This document shows positions 42,974 through 51,998 of a stretch of DNA of 64,000 nucleotides, piece after piece. Both the position numbers and the translations under genes were made by a program. Position 1 is the first letter of the stretch. The number at the start of each line of letters is the position of its first letter. Origin of the DNA: DP-19 sp036496285 (GTDB lineage Bacteria; Desulfobacterota; Binatia; UTPRO1); the NCBI GenBank assembly GCA_036496285.1, contig DASXLI010000055.1, forward strand, positions 1-64,000. The letters run 5' to 3'. The notes under the pieces were generated by a model that saw nothing but the letters and a program-made list of their open reading frames with translations, had not been told where the DNA came from and ran no database searches.

Positions 42974-45742
42974 TCAATGCGTCTTGCCCTTGAAGCTCTC
43001 CGCATCGTTCTGCTGGATGTCGAAGCCGTCCTCGTAGTCGGCTCCCCAGCAACGCCGGGTGGTACCATCGGCGCGCCGCAGCTGGACGGTGAGCCGCGGG
43101 ACCACCGGCGTGGCAGGAAGCTCGAGCGCGGCGCCGCGCCCCTTCAAGAAGATCTTTGCGCGCCCGTCACCATCGTGCAGCTTGACGTCCGTGAGCCCGT
43201 CGCTCGCCGCCGATCGGTCCTTGTAGGTGAACCCGCCGTTGGTGAAGCGCCAGCATGGCGAGCCGCCGCAGCTCAGCGCGCCAACCGGCGGGCTCGCGGC
43301 CAGCAGTAGGACGGGATCGCCGCCGGGCCCTGATCGATCGTAGACGCAGAGCGTGTAGCGGCTCACGGTGAGCGGATTGCCGAAGTCGTTTTCCACGGTG
43401 CTGCCGTGGTTCCACCGCCAGACGAGCCTGCGATGGGCGGGGTCAGCGCCTTGCCGCATGAGGAGCCGGGTCGAGCCGGCAGACATACAGGTGGGCTCCG
43501 GGACGGGATTGCCGGCGCAGACACCGCCGAGACAGCGATCGAACGTGCAGAGGTTGCCGTCGTCGCACGCCGTGCCGTCGGGGAATGCCGGCGACGAGTA
43601 GACACAGGCGCCGGTGCCGCCATCGCAAAAGCCAGGGCTCGCATGGCACTGCGTGTCGCACTCGATCGGCGCGTTGCGACATCCCGTGCCGGGATCGGCG
43701 CCCGCACCGCCCGGGTCGCAGCTGTCGGTGGTGCACAGGTTGCCGTCATCGCAGTCGGCGGCCGAGGTGCAGATGGTAATGCTGGTCGTGCTCCGGAAGA
43801 TGCCGTCTACCGCCGCGGCGTAGGCCGTTGCGCCCGTGGTCGGATCGACGGCGAACCCTTGCACGTAGTTGCTCAGGCCCGCGGAGCTGACCGAGTTCCA
43901 GGTGGCGCCCGAATCAGTGGACTTGTCCACGGTCATCTGGTCGGCAGCGAAGAGGGTAGCCGGGTGGAGCGGATCGATCGCGAGCGGGCTGCCGCCGCCG
44001 CTCGGCCCGACCAAGGTCCATGAGGCGCCCGCATCGGCGCTCCGGTACACCCCCAGCGCCTCGACGTAGAGGATGTCGGAGTTCGTCGGATCGATGATCA
44101 CGTTGCTGAAGCCGATGCTCGACGGGTTTGGAAAGCCGTTGTTGATGGCCGTCCAGGAGGCGGCGCCGTCGAGACTCTTGAACACGCCGTGAAACGCGAG
44201 GCTCGCGTAGACCGTTCCCTCGTGCTGCGGGTCGGGTGCCACCGACATGATGAAGGGAATCGGCAGTCCGCTGTTCATCACGGCCCACGTCGCTCCGCCG
44301 TCGGCGCTCTTCTGGAAGCCGTCGCCTTGCGTGCCCATGTAGAGCACCGACGGCGCCAGGGGATCGACGGCGATCCAGTTGACGAAGGGCGCGTTCTGCG
44401 CGGCGCTCCATGTCCAGGTGGTCCCCGCATCACTGCTGCGGAAGATGCCACTGGTCGTGGCCAGGTAGATCTTCGCCGAGTCGGTCGGGTCGATCACGAC
44501 CTGCAGGACGTTCGCATCCGCGATGGCGGAGGTGAACGCCGGCGTCCGCGCCGCGGGTCCGATCTGCGACCACGACACGCCGCCGTCGACGCTCTTCACG
44601 ACGCTCGCCGGACCGTCGGCATTGCCGCCGCCGTACAACGTCGCGGGGGCGTGCGGATCGACCGCGACCGTCACCATGCCCGTGTGCCTGATGCCGCTCG
44701 TGCGCAATGCCCACGTCGCGCCAGCGTCGGTGCTGCGGAACACGCCGCCCTGCGTGCCGGCAAAGACGATCGACGGAAGGATCGGAATCAACGCGAGGCC
44801 GTCGACGACGTGCCCCTCGAGTCCGCTGCCAAGCGGTGCCCACGTGGCCGCGAAGTCCGTGCTGACGAACACCGGGTGCTGCGCATCGTCGGTGAGGGCG
44901 GCGTACAGCGTCCCCGCGGTCCCCGGCTGCGCCGCGAGAGCGACGACGCAGCCCGTCGCGCTCGGCAATCCCGTGTTGCTCGCGCTCCACGTGCTGCCAC
45001 CGTCGATGCTGCGATACATCCCCAGCGCGCAGCCGCCCGCGTACACCTTGCTCGAACTCGTCGGGTCGACGGCCAGGAACTGCACGCCTGGGCCCGGGAG
45101 GCCGGTGGTGCTGAGCGTCCACGTCGACGCGCCGTCGCTGCTCTTGAAGACGCCGTCGAACGTGGCGGCGTAGAGGACCTGCGGGTTGGCGGGATCGATG
45201 GCCAGCGCCGACACGACGAGCTGCGTCAGGCCGCTATTGGAGGCGCTGAAGAGACCACCGCCGTTCGTGCTGCGGTACACGCCATGTTGCGTCGCCAGAT
45301 ACAGATTGCTCGGGTTGAGCGGATCGATCACGAATGCCGCGTACGGATCGCTGGGCGTACCGATGGTGGAGCTCCAGCTCGCCCCGCCGTTCGTGCTGCG
45401 GTACACGCCGCCGAAGGTGGCGGCAAAGAGGATCTGTGAGTTGTGAGGATTGACGACGATCTGGCTGACGGCGAGGGTCCCGAGGCCGATGCTCGAGAGC
45501 GTCCAGCTCATGCCGCCGTTCGAGCTCTTGTAGATGCCGCGCCCCTCGCCGTCGTCCGGGCCGGCGAAGACCGCGGCATAGACGGTCGATGGATTCCCGG
45601 GGTCGACGGCGATTGCGCTGATCGTACCGCCGTCCGGGCCGATCGGCACCCACGCCCGCCCAACACCGGGTGACAAGACGATGAACGGAAGCGTCGCGAG
45701 AAGCACACGTCGGGCGAGCAGGGTGAGAAGGGGGATTCGCAT
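42974..45742 (-). CDS. Large secreted BNR/VPS10-type beta-propeller protein with Cys-rich and shared C-terminal domains
   Basis: A 922-aa secreted protein. The ATG at 45742 follows a GAGGT site and opens a signal peptide (PLLTLLARRVLLATLPFIVL, ending near GRA). Residues about 35-650 are repeats of 40-55 residues of the type AVDPxNPxxxYA - GVFRSxDGGxTW, as in sortilin/BNR beta-propellers; about a dozen are visible. Residues about 660-755 hold Cys-rich CDDGNLCTxDxC modules. The last 164 residues (about 759-922, coding 42974-43468) form a domain with VWRWNHG, DFGNPL, YTLCVYD, GGSPCW, KIFLKGRG and CWGADYEDGF, which is shared with the FG-GAP protein at 55382. Such proteins stay at the cell surface or leave the cell; the ligand is unknown. 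Confidence 0.82.
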   Translation of the reverse strand: MRIPLLTLLARRVLLATLPFIVLSPGVGRAWVPIGPDGGTISAIAVDPGNPSTVYAAVFAGPDDGEGRGIYKSSNGGMSWTLSSIGLGTLAVSQIVVNPHNSQILFAATFGGVYRSTNGGASWSSTIGTPSDPYAAFVIDPLNPSNLYLATQHGVYRSTNGGGLFSASNSGLTQLVVSALAIDPANPQVLYAATFDGVFKSSDGASTWTLSTTGLPGPGVQFLAVDPTSSSKVYAGGCALGMYRSIDGGSTWSASNTGLPSATGCVVALAAQPGTAGTLYAALTDDAQHPVFVSTDFAATWAPLGSGLEGHVVDGLALIPILPSIVFAGTQGGVFRSTDAGATWALRTSGIRHTGMVTVAVDPHAPATLYGGGNADGPASVVKSVDGGVSWSQIGPAARTPAFTSAIADANVLQVVIDPTDSAKIYLATTSGIFRSSDAGTTWTWSAAQNAPFVNWIAVDPLAPSVLYMGTQGDGFQKSADGGATWAVMNSGLPIPFIMSVAPDPQHEGTVYASLAFHGVFKSLDGAASWTAINNGFPNPSSIGFSNVIIDPTNSDILYVEALGVYRSADAGASWTLVGPSGGGSPLAIDPLHPATLFAADQMTVDKSTDSGATWNSVSSAGLSNYVQGFAVDPTTGATAYAAAVDGIFRSTTSITICTSAADCDDGNLCTTDSCDPGGAGADPGTGCRNAPIECDTQCHASPGFCDGGTGACVYSSPAFPDGTACDDGNLCTFDRCLGGVCAGNPVPEPTCMSAGSTRLLMRQGADPAHRRLVWRWNHGSTVENDFGNPLTVSRYTLCVYDRSGPGGDPVLLLAASPPVGALSCGGSPCWRFTNGGFTYKDRSAASDGLTDVKLHDGDGRAKIFLKGRGAALELPATPVVPRLTVQLRRADGTTRRCWGADYEDGFDIQQNDAESFKGKTH

Positions 45743-45995
45743 GCGGCACCTCGAGCGCGGCGGTCGTGGGTTGCGAGGCCGGAAAGGGAAGGTGCCGCCG
45801 CGACGGCCTGCGAGCTGTACCACGCAGGGTTTCGAGCGCCAAGCGAAATCGCCCGCTCCGAGGCGCGACCGCCGAACTCTAACCCGCGTCGGGAGGAAGC
45901 AACTACGATCTGCGTCGCGGTCGCCGAATTGGCGCACGAATTTCGCTCCCTATGCGATCCGCAACGTGGGTACGCGCACTGCCCCATCCAGCGGC
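45743..45995. other. Non-coding upstream region of two divergent secreted-protein genes
   Basis: With the short remnant that follows, 412 bases separate the divergent genes at 45742 and 46155. I see the Shine-Dalgarno site of the minus-strand gene, and no further convincing promoter, ORF or hairpin in this stretch. Confidence 0.4.
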
Positions 45996-46079
45996 GAATG
46001 GCGGATCACGCACGTCCACGACTCGGTGCCGTTCGCGATGGACGGCAGCGGCCGCGCCCTCCTCGACTTGAAGCCCTGA
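45996..46079 (+). pseudogene. Remnant: C-terminal end of a SnoaL/ketosteroid-isomerase-like protein
   Basis: The 27 codons before the TGA at 46077-46079 read EWRITHVHDSVPFAMDGSG followed by RALLDLKP. This closely resembles the C-terminal strand and tail of SnoaL-like / DUF4440 proteins, where W-x-I-x-H-x-H-x-S and D-x-x-G are conserved. Upstream codons in the same frame do not look like the family, and no start or ribosome site is present. It is most likely what is left after deletion of the gene. The call rests on a short stretch. Confidence 0.45.
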
Positions 46080-46154
46080 GGTGCGCGTCGCAGCCGTCGT
46101 TTGGCTGTGGCCGCGCGCGTCGCTACGGTGACCCCAACCCCCGGAGGATTGGCC

Positions 46155-48050
46155 ATGTACCGTTTCGCCTCGAAGCCTCGGCCGCGCGTGCAGATCGCCG
46201 ATGCCATCGCCGTCGCGCTCGCGCTCGTCTCCGTGCTGATCGCGCCGCGGCTCGTGCCGGCGGCGAACGTGACGCTCACGGCGAAGGATGCCGGCGGCGC
46301 CGTGCTGGCCACGAACGTCGAGAACGTGCCGCTGGGGACCGTGGCGCGTCCGATGCGCCTGGGCGGCAACGCGTTCGTGCCGATCACGTTGCAAGACGCG
46401 GGCGACACCACGTGCGGCGCCGGGCGGCTCGACGGGGCGGGGACGCCCTGCGCGGCGGGCAACGCGCGTGAGTGGACGATCGAGACGGGGTCGGTGGCGA
46501 ATCTGCCGGGCGTCGCGAGCCTCACGATCGAGGTCGGCGCGCCTTCGGAGGTCTGCGACTGCACGTCGAGCTTCGCGTCGAGCCGCTGCTGCGCCACGAC
46601 GTCGATGGTCGCGACCGGGTCGCCGAGCGGCGGCACGCATTCGCTGCGCTTCCTGCTGCCGCCGCCGAGCGCCGGCTGCGCCGTCGCAATCGTGGGCCAA
46701 TGCGAGGGCGCCGCGTGCGTGAAGCTTGCGACGACGCCCTCCGGGACCGTGCTGCAGCTCGACGACGTCGATCAGAACGGACGCTGTGAGTGGCCGCCGG
46801 GTCAGACGAAGATCGCCGGGACGCTGCGCTTCGACGCCGCGACGCCGATCGAGTTCAGCGGCAACACCACGATCCGCGCCGGGGAGATCGTCGTCGAGGA
46901 CGGCGGGCTGCTCGCGAGCGTCGCCACGACCACGTTCGACGCCTTCGCCGCCCACGACCTGACGCTGATCGCCACGGGATCGATCACCGCGCGCGGGCGG
47001 CTCGATCTCGTGGTGGCGGACGACCTCGCGCTCGAGGCCGACAACGGCGACCTCACGCTCCTCGGCTCGACGACGTTGCGCGCGGCCGATCATGCGACGA
47101 TCGTGGCGCGCGCCGCCGACGTCACGATCGTCGCGCCCGCGGCAGAGCCCGGCGATGTCTTCGGCGGGAGCCTCGCGGCCGTCCTCGCCCCCGGCCCCGC
47201 CGGCAACATCGCCATCACCGGGCACGTCCACGTCGGATCGCACCGCCGGGTGGCGGTGTCGAATCGTACCGGGGTCTCGGTTGTCGGGACGAAGGAGCTG
47301 CGCGTCGCCGATGGCGCCGTCCTCACCACCGATCAGGCGCGTACCGGGACCGCCGGCACGACGCCGAGCGACGTCGAGCTGCGCGCGAGCGGGCCGATCG
47401 TCGTGAGCGGCGACGTCCTGGTCGACTCGGGGCGGAACATCCGCATCCAGAGCGACAATCCACACGCGCAGATATGTCTCGCTGGCGGCGCTACGCTCGA
47501 GGCGGCACGGCCGGAGCGCGCTGGCGACGCGATCGCGACTGGACGGATCGTCCTCGCCGGCGCTACGACGCCGATCTTCGATGACGGGACGACGACGTTC
47601 GCCGGCAACCTCCGCGGCAACGTGCAGCAGGGCGCGTGCGGTCCGGCGGCGACCCCGACGATCGCCGCGACCGGCGGCGCGCCGGGCGCAACCCCGTCCG
47701 CTCCGGCACCGTCGGCGACGGCGACGCCCGGCGCCGCGGAATGGCGATTCTACGTGCGCATCGCCCGCGACTTCGGCACCGACACCAATGTGCACGTTCC
47801 GCGGACCTCGACCGAGCCGCCGATCGTGATCGCGATTCCCGACGCGGAGGTCTCGCTGTTCCGTAGCGGCGATCAAGTGGCGGCTGACGAGATTGCCGCC
47901 GCGGATCCGGACACGCTCGCGCGCCTGACCGACGCGGCGGCGGCACACATCGCGGGCCACCCGGACGACTACCCCGGCTTCACCTCCGTGGTGACGCTCG
48001 TCTGGGCCGAGCGCCAGCGCCCAGGGCCGTCGCCGACGCCGACCCCGTGA
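46155..48050 (+). CDS. Large secreted protein with beta-rich repeats and Thr/Pro linker
   Basis: A 631-aa protein of no named family. The ATG at 46155 has a CCGGAGGATT ribosome site. A signal peptide with a long n-region covers about residues 1-36 (hydrophobic core AVALALVSVLIAPRLVPAA). Residues 60-200 hold several Cys (CDCTSSFASSRCCATT). Residues 230-490 are irregular beta-helix-like repeats (GEIVVEDGG, HDLTLIATGSITARG, DLTLLGSTTLRAAD, VVSGDVLVDSGRNIRI). A low-complexity linker rich in Ala, Thr and Pro lies at about 498-525, then a C-terminal part ending in PSPTPTP. It may be cell-surface exposed, in a row with the other secreted proteins on both sides. Confidence 0.72.
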   Translation: MYRFASKPRPRVQIADAIAVALALVSVLIAPRLVPAANVTLTAKDAGGAVLATNVENVPLGTVARPMRLGGNAFVPITLQDAGDTTCGAGRLDGAGTPCAAGNAREWTIETGSVANLPGVASLTIEVGAPSEVCDCTSSFASSRCCATTSMVATGSPSGGTHSLRFLLPPPSAGCAVAIVGQCEGAACVKLATTPSGTVLQLDDVDQNGRCEWPPGQTKIAGTLRFDAATPIEFSGNTTIRAGEIVVEDGGLLASVATTTFDAFAAHDLTLIATGSITARGRLDLVVADDLALEADNGDLTLLGSTTLRAADHATIVARAADVTIVAPAAEPGDVFGGSLAAVLAPGPAGNIAITGHVHVGSHRRVAVSNRTGVSVVGTKELRVADGAVLTTDQARTGTAGTTPSDVELRASGPIVVSGDVLVDSGRNIRIQSDNPHAQICLAGGATLEAARPERAGDAIATGRIVLAGATTPIFDDGTTTFAGNLRGNVQQGACGPAATPTIAATGGAPGATPSAPAPSATATPGAAEWRFYVRIARDFGTDTNVHVPRTSTEPPIVIAIPDAEVSLFRSGDQVAADEIAAADPDTLARLTDAAAAHIAGHPDDYPGFTSVVTLVWAERQRPGPSPTPTP

Positions 48051-48127
48051 CGCGCCACGCGCCGTGAGCCCGGACGATTGACGCTCGCGCGCGGACCGAT
48101 GCACAGTAGACGGGGAGGCGCACACCA

Positions 48128-49189
48128 ATGGCGCGTCGGATCTCCGGGGTAGTCGCCGCGGCGCTGGTTTTCGGGCTCGCGGCGCTCGCACACGGCGGCA
48201 TGCTGCACGTGGCCGGCAACGGCGTCGACGGCCCCAGCTGCGGGATCGGCGGGCCGTCGCCGTGCGGCGGCAAGGCGAACCCGTGCCGCTCGATCACCTG
48301 CGCGATCAGGGTCGCCGCGGCCGGCGACGCGATCGTCGTCGGTCCCGGCGTCTATGGAGACCTCAACCAAAATGGAACGCTCAACGAGACCGGCGAGGAG
48401 GGCGGCGAGGCCTACGCCCCCGGGTGCGCCTGCGTGGTCGCGGTCAACAAGCCCGTAAGCATCACCTCGAGCGACGGCGCGGCGTCGACCATCATCGAGG
48501 CACGGACCGTGAACGTCGTCCAGAACGTGCTCGTGATCACCGAGGGGGGCGAGTTCGGCAAGCCAGGGAAGGGCTTCACGGTGACCCAGACCCAGCAATC
48601 GACCGGCGACGGCATCGTGATCGACTCCACGAACGTCAAGGTGCGGGGCAACGAGGTCGTCGGCCGGGAGACGGCGTTGCTCTCCGCCGTGGGCATCGAT
48701 ACCGTGGCGGCGCCGGAAACGATCCTCATCGAGGCCAATCACGTCGTTGGATGGGGCGTCGGAATCCGCGCGCAAAGCACCGGCAAGACGCTGCGCGCGA
48801 ATCAGGTCGCGACGAACATCCACGGCATCGAGGCGGCGGCGGGCCTCGTCGTCGGCAACGTCGCGACGCAGAACAGCGAGGTCGGGATCTCGCTCTCCGG
48901 TCCGGTGACTGCGACCGGGAACGCCGCGTACGGGAACGGCAGCGAGGGCGGATTCCGCGTGCTCGGCTCCTTCACCGGCACGCTCGAGAAGAACAACATC
49001 TATGGCAATGGCTGCGGTCTGGAGAACCTCGGGATCCTCGGGCTCTCGGTCGCGAAGAACTTCTGGGGTGCCGCGATCAGACCCGGTCCCGACCCGGCCG
49101 ATGACGTCTGCGATCTGGACGGCGGCACGACGAGCGCGCCCCAGCCGGCGTCGAAGCCGTTCAAGGTGAAGGCGCCGATCAAGTTGTGA
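48128..49189 (+). CDS. Secreted right-handed parallel beta-helix protein
   Basis: A 353-aa secreted protein. A GGGGAGG ribosome site precedes the ATG; the signal peptide spans about residues 1-22 (ISGVVAAALVFGLAALAHG). The DAIVVGPGVYGDLNQNGTLNE segment and the following PbH1-type repeats (NVKVRGNEVVGRE, ETILIEANHVVGWGVGIRAQ, KTLRANQVATNIHGIEA, TATGNAAYGNGSEGGFRV, EKNNIYGNGCGLEN, AKNFWG) are typical of NosD-like and pectate-lyase-like parallel beta-helices. The end is a short tail (KPFKVKAPIKL). Catalytic residues cannot be named. It begins 78 bases after the preceding secreted protein gene. Confidence 0.8.
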   Translation: MARRISGVVAAALVFGLAALAHGGMLHVAGNGVDGPSCGIGGPSPCGGKANPCRSITCAIRVAAAGDAIVVGPGVYGDLNQNGTLNETGEEGGEAYAPGCACVVAVNKPVSITSSDGAASTIIEARTVNVVQNVLVITEGGEFGKPGKGFTVTQTQQSTGDGIVIDSTNVKVRGNEVVGRETALLSAVGIDTVAAPETILIEANHVVGWGVGIRAQSTGKTLRANQVATNIHGIEAAAGLVVGNVATQNSEVGISLSGPVTATGNAAYGNGSEGGFRVLGSFTGTLEKNNIYGNGCGLENLGILGLSVAKNFWGAAIRPGPDPADDVCDLDGGTTSAPQPASKPFKVKAPIKL

Positions 49190-49348
49190 CCGCCCAGGTG
49201 CGCCGCAGGTCGACGGCGCCTTCGCAAAGCCGGGAATCCGCGGCCAATCGTTGTCATCCCTCGGAAACGGTCGGCGCCGTCATCGCTTGCGGCAGCAGCG
49301 TCGCGTCATGGCATCGGGCTTGCTGCCCGTCCTCCAATCGTGGCTCGC

Positions 49349-51106
49349 ATGGTCGAGGATCTCGTCATCGGAATGGCCGGCTCGGGCGGCGACGGCATCG
49401 TGAGCGCGGGCGAATCGCTGATCTCGGCCTGCGCCGCCATGGGCTATCACGCCATGATGACGAAGAGCTTCGGCTCGCAGATCCGCGGCGGCGAATCCTC
49501 CTGCCGCGTTCGAATGGCGACCGGTGCCGTCCGTAATCCCGGCGGGACGCTCGATGTTGCCGTCGCGCTCAACTGGGAGGACTTCCTCAAGTTCGGTGCC
49601 GAGCTGCCGGTCGGCGACGACACGCTGGTGCTCTACGAGGCGAAGACCGGCGTGGCGCCGGACGCCCTGCCGCTCGACGGAGTCACGCCGGCCGAAGCGG
49701 TCGCGGTGCCGATCGCGGACATGGCCCGGACGGCTACCGGAAGCGACAAGGGCAAGAGCAGCGTCGTGCTCGGTCTGCTCGCAGGTTGGTGCGGGATCGG
49801 CCGGGACGCGATCCTCGCAGGCATCCGGAAGAAATTTGCGAAGAAGGACGAGCGGTTGGTCGAGGCGAACGAGAAAGCGTTCGCCCTCGGCGTCCAGTAC
49901 GCCGAGGCGCATCCGCTGGCGACGCCGCGCACCATCGAGCCCGCCGTTGCGGGCGAGCCGAGGATGCTCACCGACGGCAACGACATCTGCGCCGCCGCAG
50001 CCATCTTCGCCGGCTGCGACTTCTTCAGCGGGTACCCGATCACGCCGTCGACGGAGGTGATGCAGCTCTTCACGCGCGAGATCTGGAAATACGGCGGCGC
50101 CGTCCTGCAAGCGGAGGACGAGATCGCCGGCATAGGCGCCGCGCTCGGCGCCTCCTTCGGCGGCAAGAAGGCCATGACCGCAACGTCGGGTCCGGGCATG
50201 TCGCTCAAGACCGAGATCATGGGCCTGGCGTCGATTGCCGAGCTTCCGCTCGTCGTCGTGGACGTGCAGCGCGGCGGTCCGTCGACCGGCATGCCGACCA
50301 AACCCGAGCAGTCGGACGTGTTCCAGGCGATCTTCTCCGCGCACGGTGACGTGGTCAGGCCGGTACTCGCGCCGACCTGCGTGTCGGACACGTTCGAGGT
50401 CACCGTCGAGGCGTTCAACATCGCGGAGCAGTTCCAGACGCCGGTGGTGGTCCTGTCCGATCAGGAGATCGCGCAGCGCAAGGAGGTCATCGAGGTCATC
50501 GACACCGCGCGCTTCCAGGTGGTCGAGCGTCAGCGCCCCGATGCCGCCGAGCTTGCGCGGTACGAGCGTTTTCGCTTGACGGCAAACGGCGTCAGCCCGG
50601 TTTCGCATCCCGGGATGCAGGGCGGCAACTACGTCGGCGCCGGCATCGAGCACGACGAGCACGGCGATCCCACGGCAAACGGCCGCGTCCATCAGCGCAT
50701 GAACGAGAAGCGTCTCCACAAGCTCGACCCGTTGCGCGAGCGCGACGACCTGCTTCGCATCGAGGGTGACCCGAGCGCGCCTCTGGCGCTCGTCAGCTGG
50801 GGCTCCACCGCCGGCGTGTGCCGCGAGGCGCTGGATCTCGCGACCGCCCAGGGGCTACGCGTCAAGCTCCTGGTGCCGTACCTGCTCTACCCGGTGAACG
50901 AGCGCGTCTATCGCGGGTTTTTCGCGACCGTCCAGGCCGGCCTGGTCGTGGAGCAATCCTATCTCGGTCAGCTCTACCGCGTGTTGCGGATGATGGTGGA
51001 CGTCCCCGCCGGGCTCGAGTCCTTCTGCCGTTCCGGCGCCAACCCGTTTCGTCCCGCTGAGATCGTGCGGGAGCTGCAGCTTCGTGCCGGAAAGGAGTCC
51101 CGATGA
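49349..51106 (+). CDS. korA: 2-oxoacid:acceptor oxidoreductase, fused gamma-alpha subunit
   Basis: A 585-aa KorA-type subunit. The N-terminal gamma domain (about 1-185) has GMAGSGGDGIVSAGE and the SFGSQIRGGESSCRVR segment. The alpha part has the pyrimidine-binding region with FFSGYPITPSTEVMQLF and EDEIAGIGAALGASFGGKKAMTATSGPGMSLK, then DVQRGGPSTGMPTKPEQSD, and the C-terminal VSWGSTAGVCREAL domain II. The complex decarboxylates 2-oxoacids to acyl-CoA and reduces ferredoxin. ATG 49349 is chosen; GTG 49340 is also in frame. It overlaps korB by ATGA. No ferredoxin subunit (delta) is encoded here, as in two-subunit enzymes. Confidence 0.88.
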   Translation: MVEDLVIGMAGSGGDGIVSAGESLISACAAMGYHAMMTKSFGSQIRGGESSCRVRMATGAVRNPGGTLDVAVALNWEDFLKFGAELPVGDDTLVLYEAKTGVAPDALPLDGVTPAEAVAVPIADMARTATGSDKGKSSVVLGLLAGWCGIGRDAILAGIRKKFAKKDERLVEANEKAFALGVQYAEAHPLATPRTIEPAVAGEPRMLTDGNDICAAAAIFAGCDFFSGYPITPSTEVMQLFTREIWKYGGAVLQAEDEIAGIGAALGASFGGKKAMTATSGPGMSLKTEIMGLASIAELPLVVVDVQRGGPSTGMPTKPEQSDVFQAIFSAHGDVVRPVLAPTCVSDTFEVTVEAFNIAEQFQTPVVVLSDQEIAQRKEVIEVIDTARFQVVERQRPDAAELARYERFRLTANGVSPVSHPGMQGGNYVGAGIEHDEHGDPTANGRVHQRMNEKRLHKLDPLRERDDLLRIEGDPSAPLALVSWGSTAGVCREALDLATAQGLRVKLLVPYLLYPVNERVYRGFFATVQAGLVVEQSYLGQLYRVLRMMVDVPAGLESFCRSGANPFRPAEIVRELQLRAGKESR

Positions 51107-51978
51107 GTCTCCCGCCTAACCTCACGCCCCAGGACTTCAAGAGCGATCTCAAGCCCATCTGGTGTCCGGGATGCGGCGACTTCGGCGTCCTGCAGGCGAT
51201 CTGTCGCGCGCTCGCCGCCATCGGACGACCGCCGCACGAGATCGCGTTCATCTCGGGCATCGGCTGCTCTTCGCGCATTCCCGGCTACACGGCTGCCTAT
51301 GGCTTCAACAGCGTGCACGGGCGCGCTTTGCCGATCGCGCAAGGTCTCAAGCTGGCGCGGCCGGAGCTGCTCGTGCTCGTCGCGGGCGGCGACGGCGACG
51401 GCTTCTCGATCGGCGGCGGCCACGTGCCGCATGCGGTTCGCCGCAACGACGACCTCACCTACATCGTGATGGACAACCAGATCTACGGCCTGACCAAGGG
51501 GCAACTCTCGCCCACCAGCCCGCAGGGACTGCACACCGTCACGTCGGGCTATGGCAGCCTCGAGAGCCCGGTCAATCCCCTGCTGTATGTGCTCGCGTAT
51601 GGCGCGCCGTTCGTCGCGCAAGGGACGCCGGCCGACATGCCGGGCCTCACCGCGATGATCGAGGAGGCGATTCGTTTTCCCGGGTTCGCTTTCGTGAACG
51701 TGCGCTCGCCCTGCGTCACCTACGGCGAGGCGGATCAGCAGATCAAGATCCACAAGACCGTGATGCGCCGCCTCGAGGACCTCGATCACGATCCCGGCAA
51801 TCGCATCCAGGCGCTGGAGAAGGCCGAGACCTACGGCCAGGCGTTGCTCACCGGCATCTTCTACCGCAACCCGGCGCCCCGCCCGACGCTCGGCGCCGTC
51901 GTGCGCGAGCGCCAGCAGCAACTGATGGCCGGCGCTGCGCCACGCGACCGCATCCTCGACATGTTCGTCCAGCACTGA
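51103..51978 (+). CDS. korB: 2-oxoacid:ferredoxin oxidoreductase beta subunit
   Basis: A 291-aa TPP-binding subunit. KPIWCPGCGDFGVLQAI gives two of the iron-sulfur Cys, and SGIGCSSRIPGY another. The TPP/Mg motif is VAGGDGDGFSIGGGH, followed by NDDLTYIVMDNQIYGLTKGQ-like text, and VRSPCVTYGEA provides a fourth Cys. Length is normal for KorB. Together with KorA it probably acts on 2-oxoglutarate or pyruvate. The ATG overlaps the korA stop, and a ferritin-like gene follows after 20 bases behind a strong ribosome site. Confidence 0.9.
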   Translation: MSLPPNLTPQDFKSDLKPIWCPGCGDFGVLQAICRALAAIGRPPHEIAFISGIGCSSRIPGYTAAYGFNSVHGRALPIAQGLKLARPELLVLVAGGDGDGFSIGGGHVPHAVRRNDDLTYIVMDNQIYGLTKGQLSPTSPQGLHTVTSGYGSLESPVNPLLYVLAYGAPFVAQGTPADMPGLTAMIEEAIRFPGFAFVNVRSPCVTYGEADQQIKIHKTVMRRLEDLDHDPGNRIQALEKAETYGQALLTGIFYRNPAPRPTLGAVVRERQQQLMAGAAPRDRILDMFVQH

Positions 51979-51998
51979 AGGAGGAGGGGAAAACGACC

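Noticed and set aside
43400..45700. Regularly spaced repeats within the large secreted protein gene, considered as a CRISPR-like or tandem DNA array
   Set aside because: The repeats are degenerate, in frame and explained by propeller blades; no identical repeats with unique spacers exist anywhere in the window.
45839..45852. A 14-base word CCAAGCGAAATCGC shared with 54445-54458, both in decayed regions
   Set aside because: In 64 kb several identical 14-mers are expected by chance, and flanking bases do not align.
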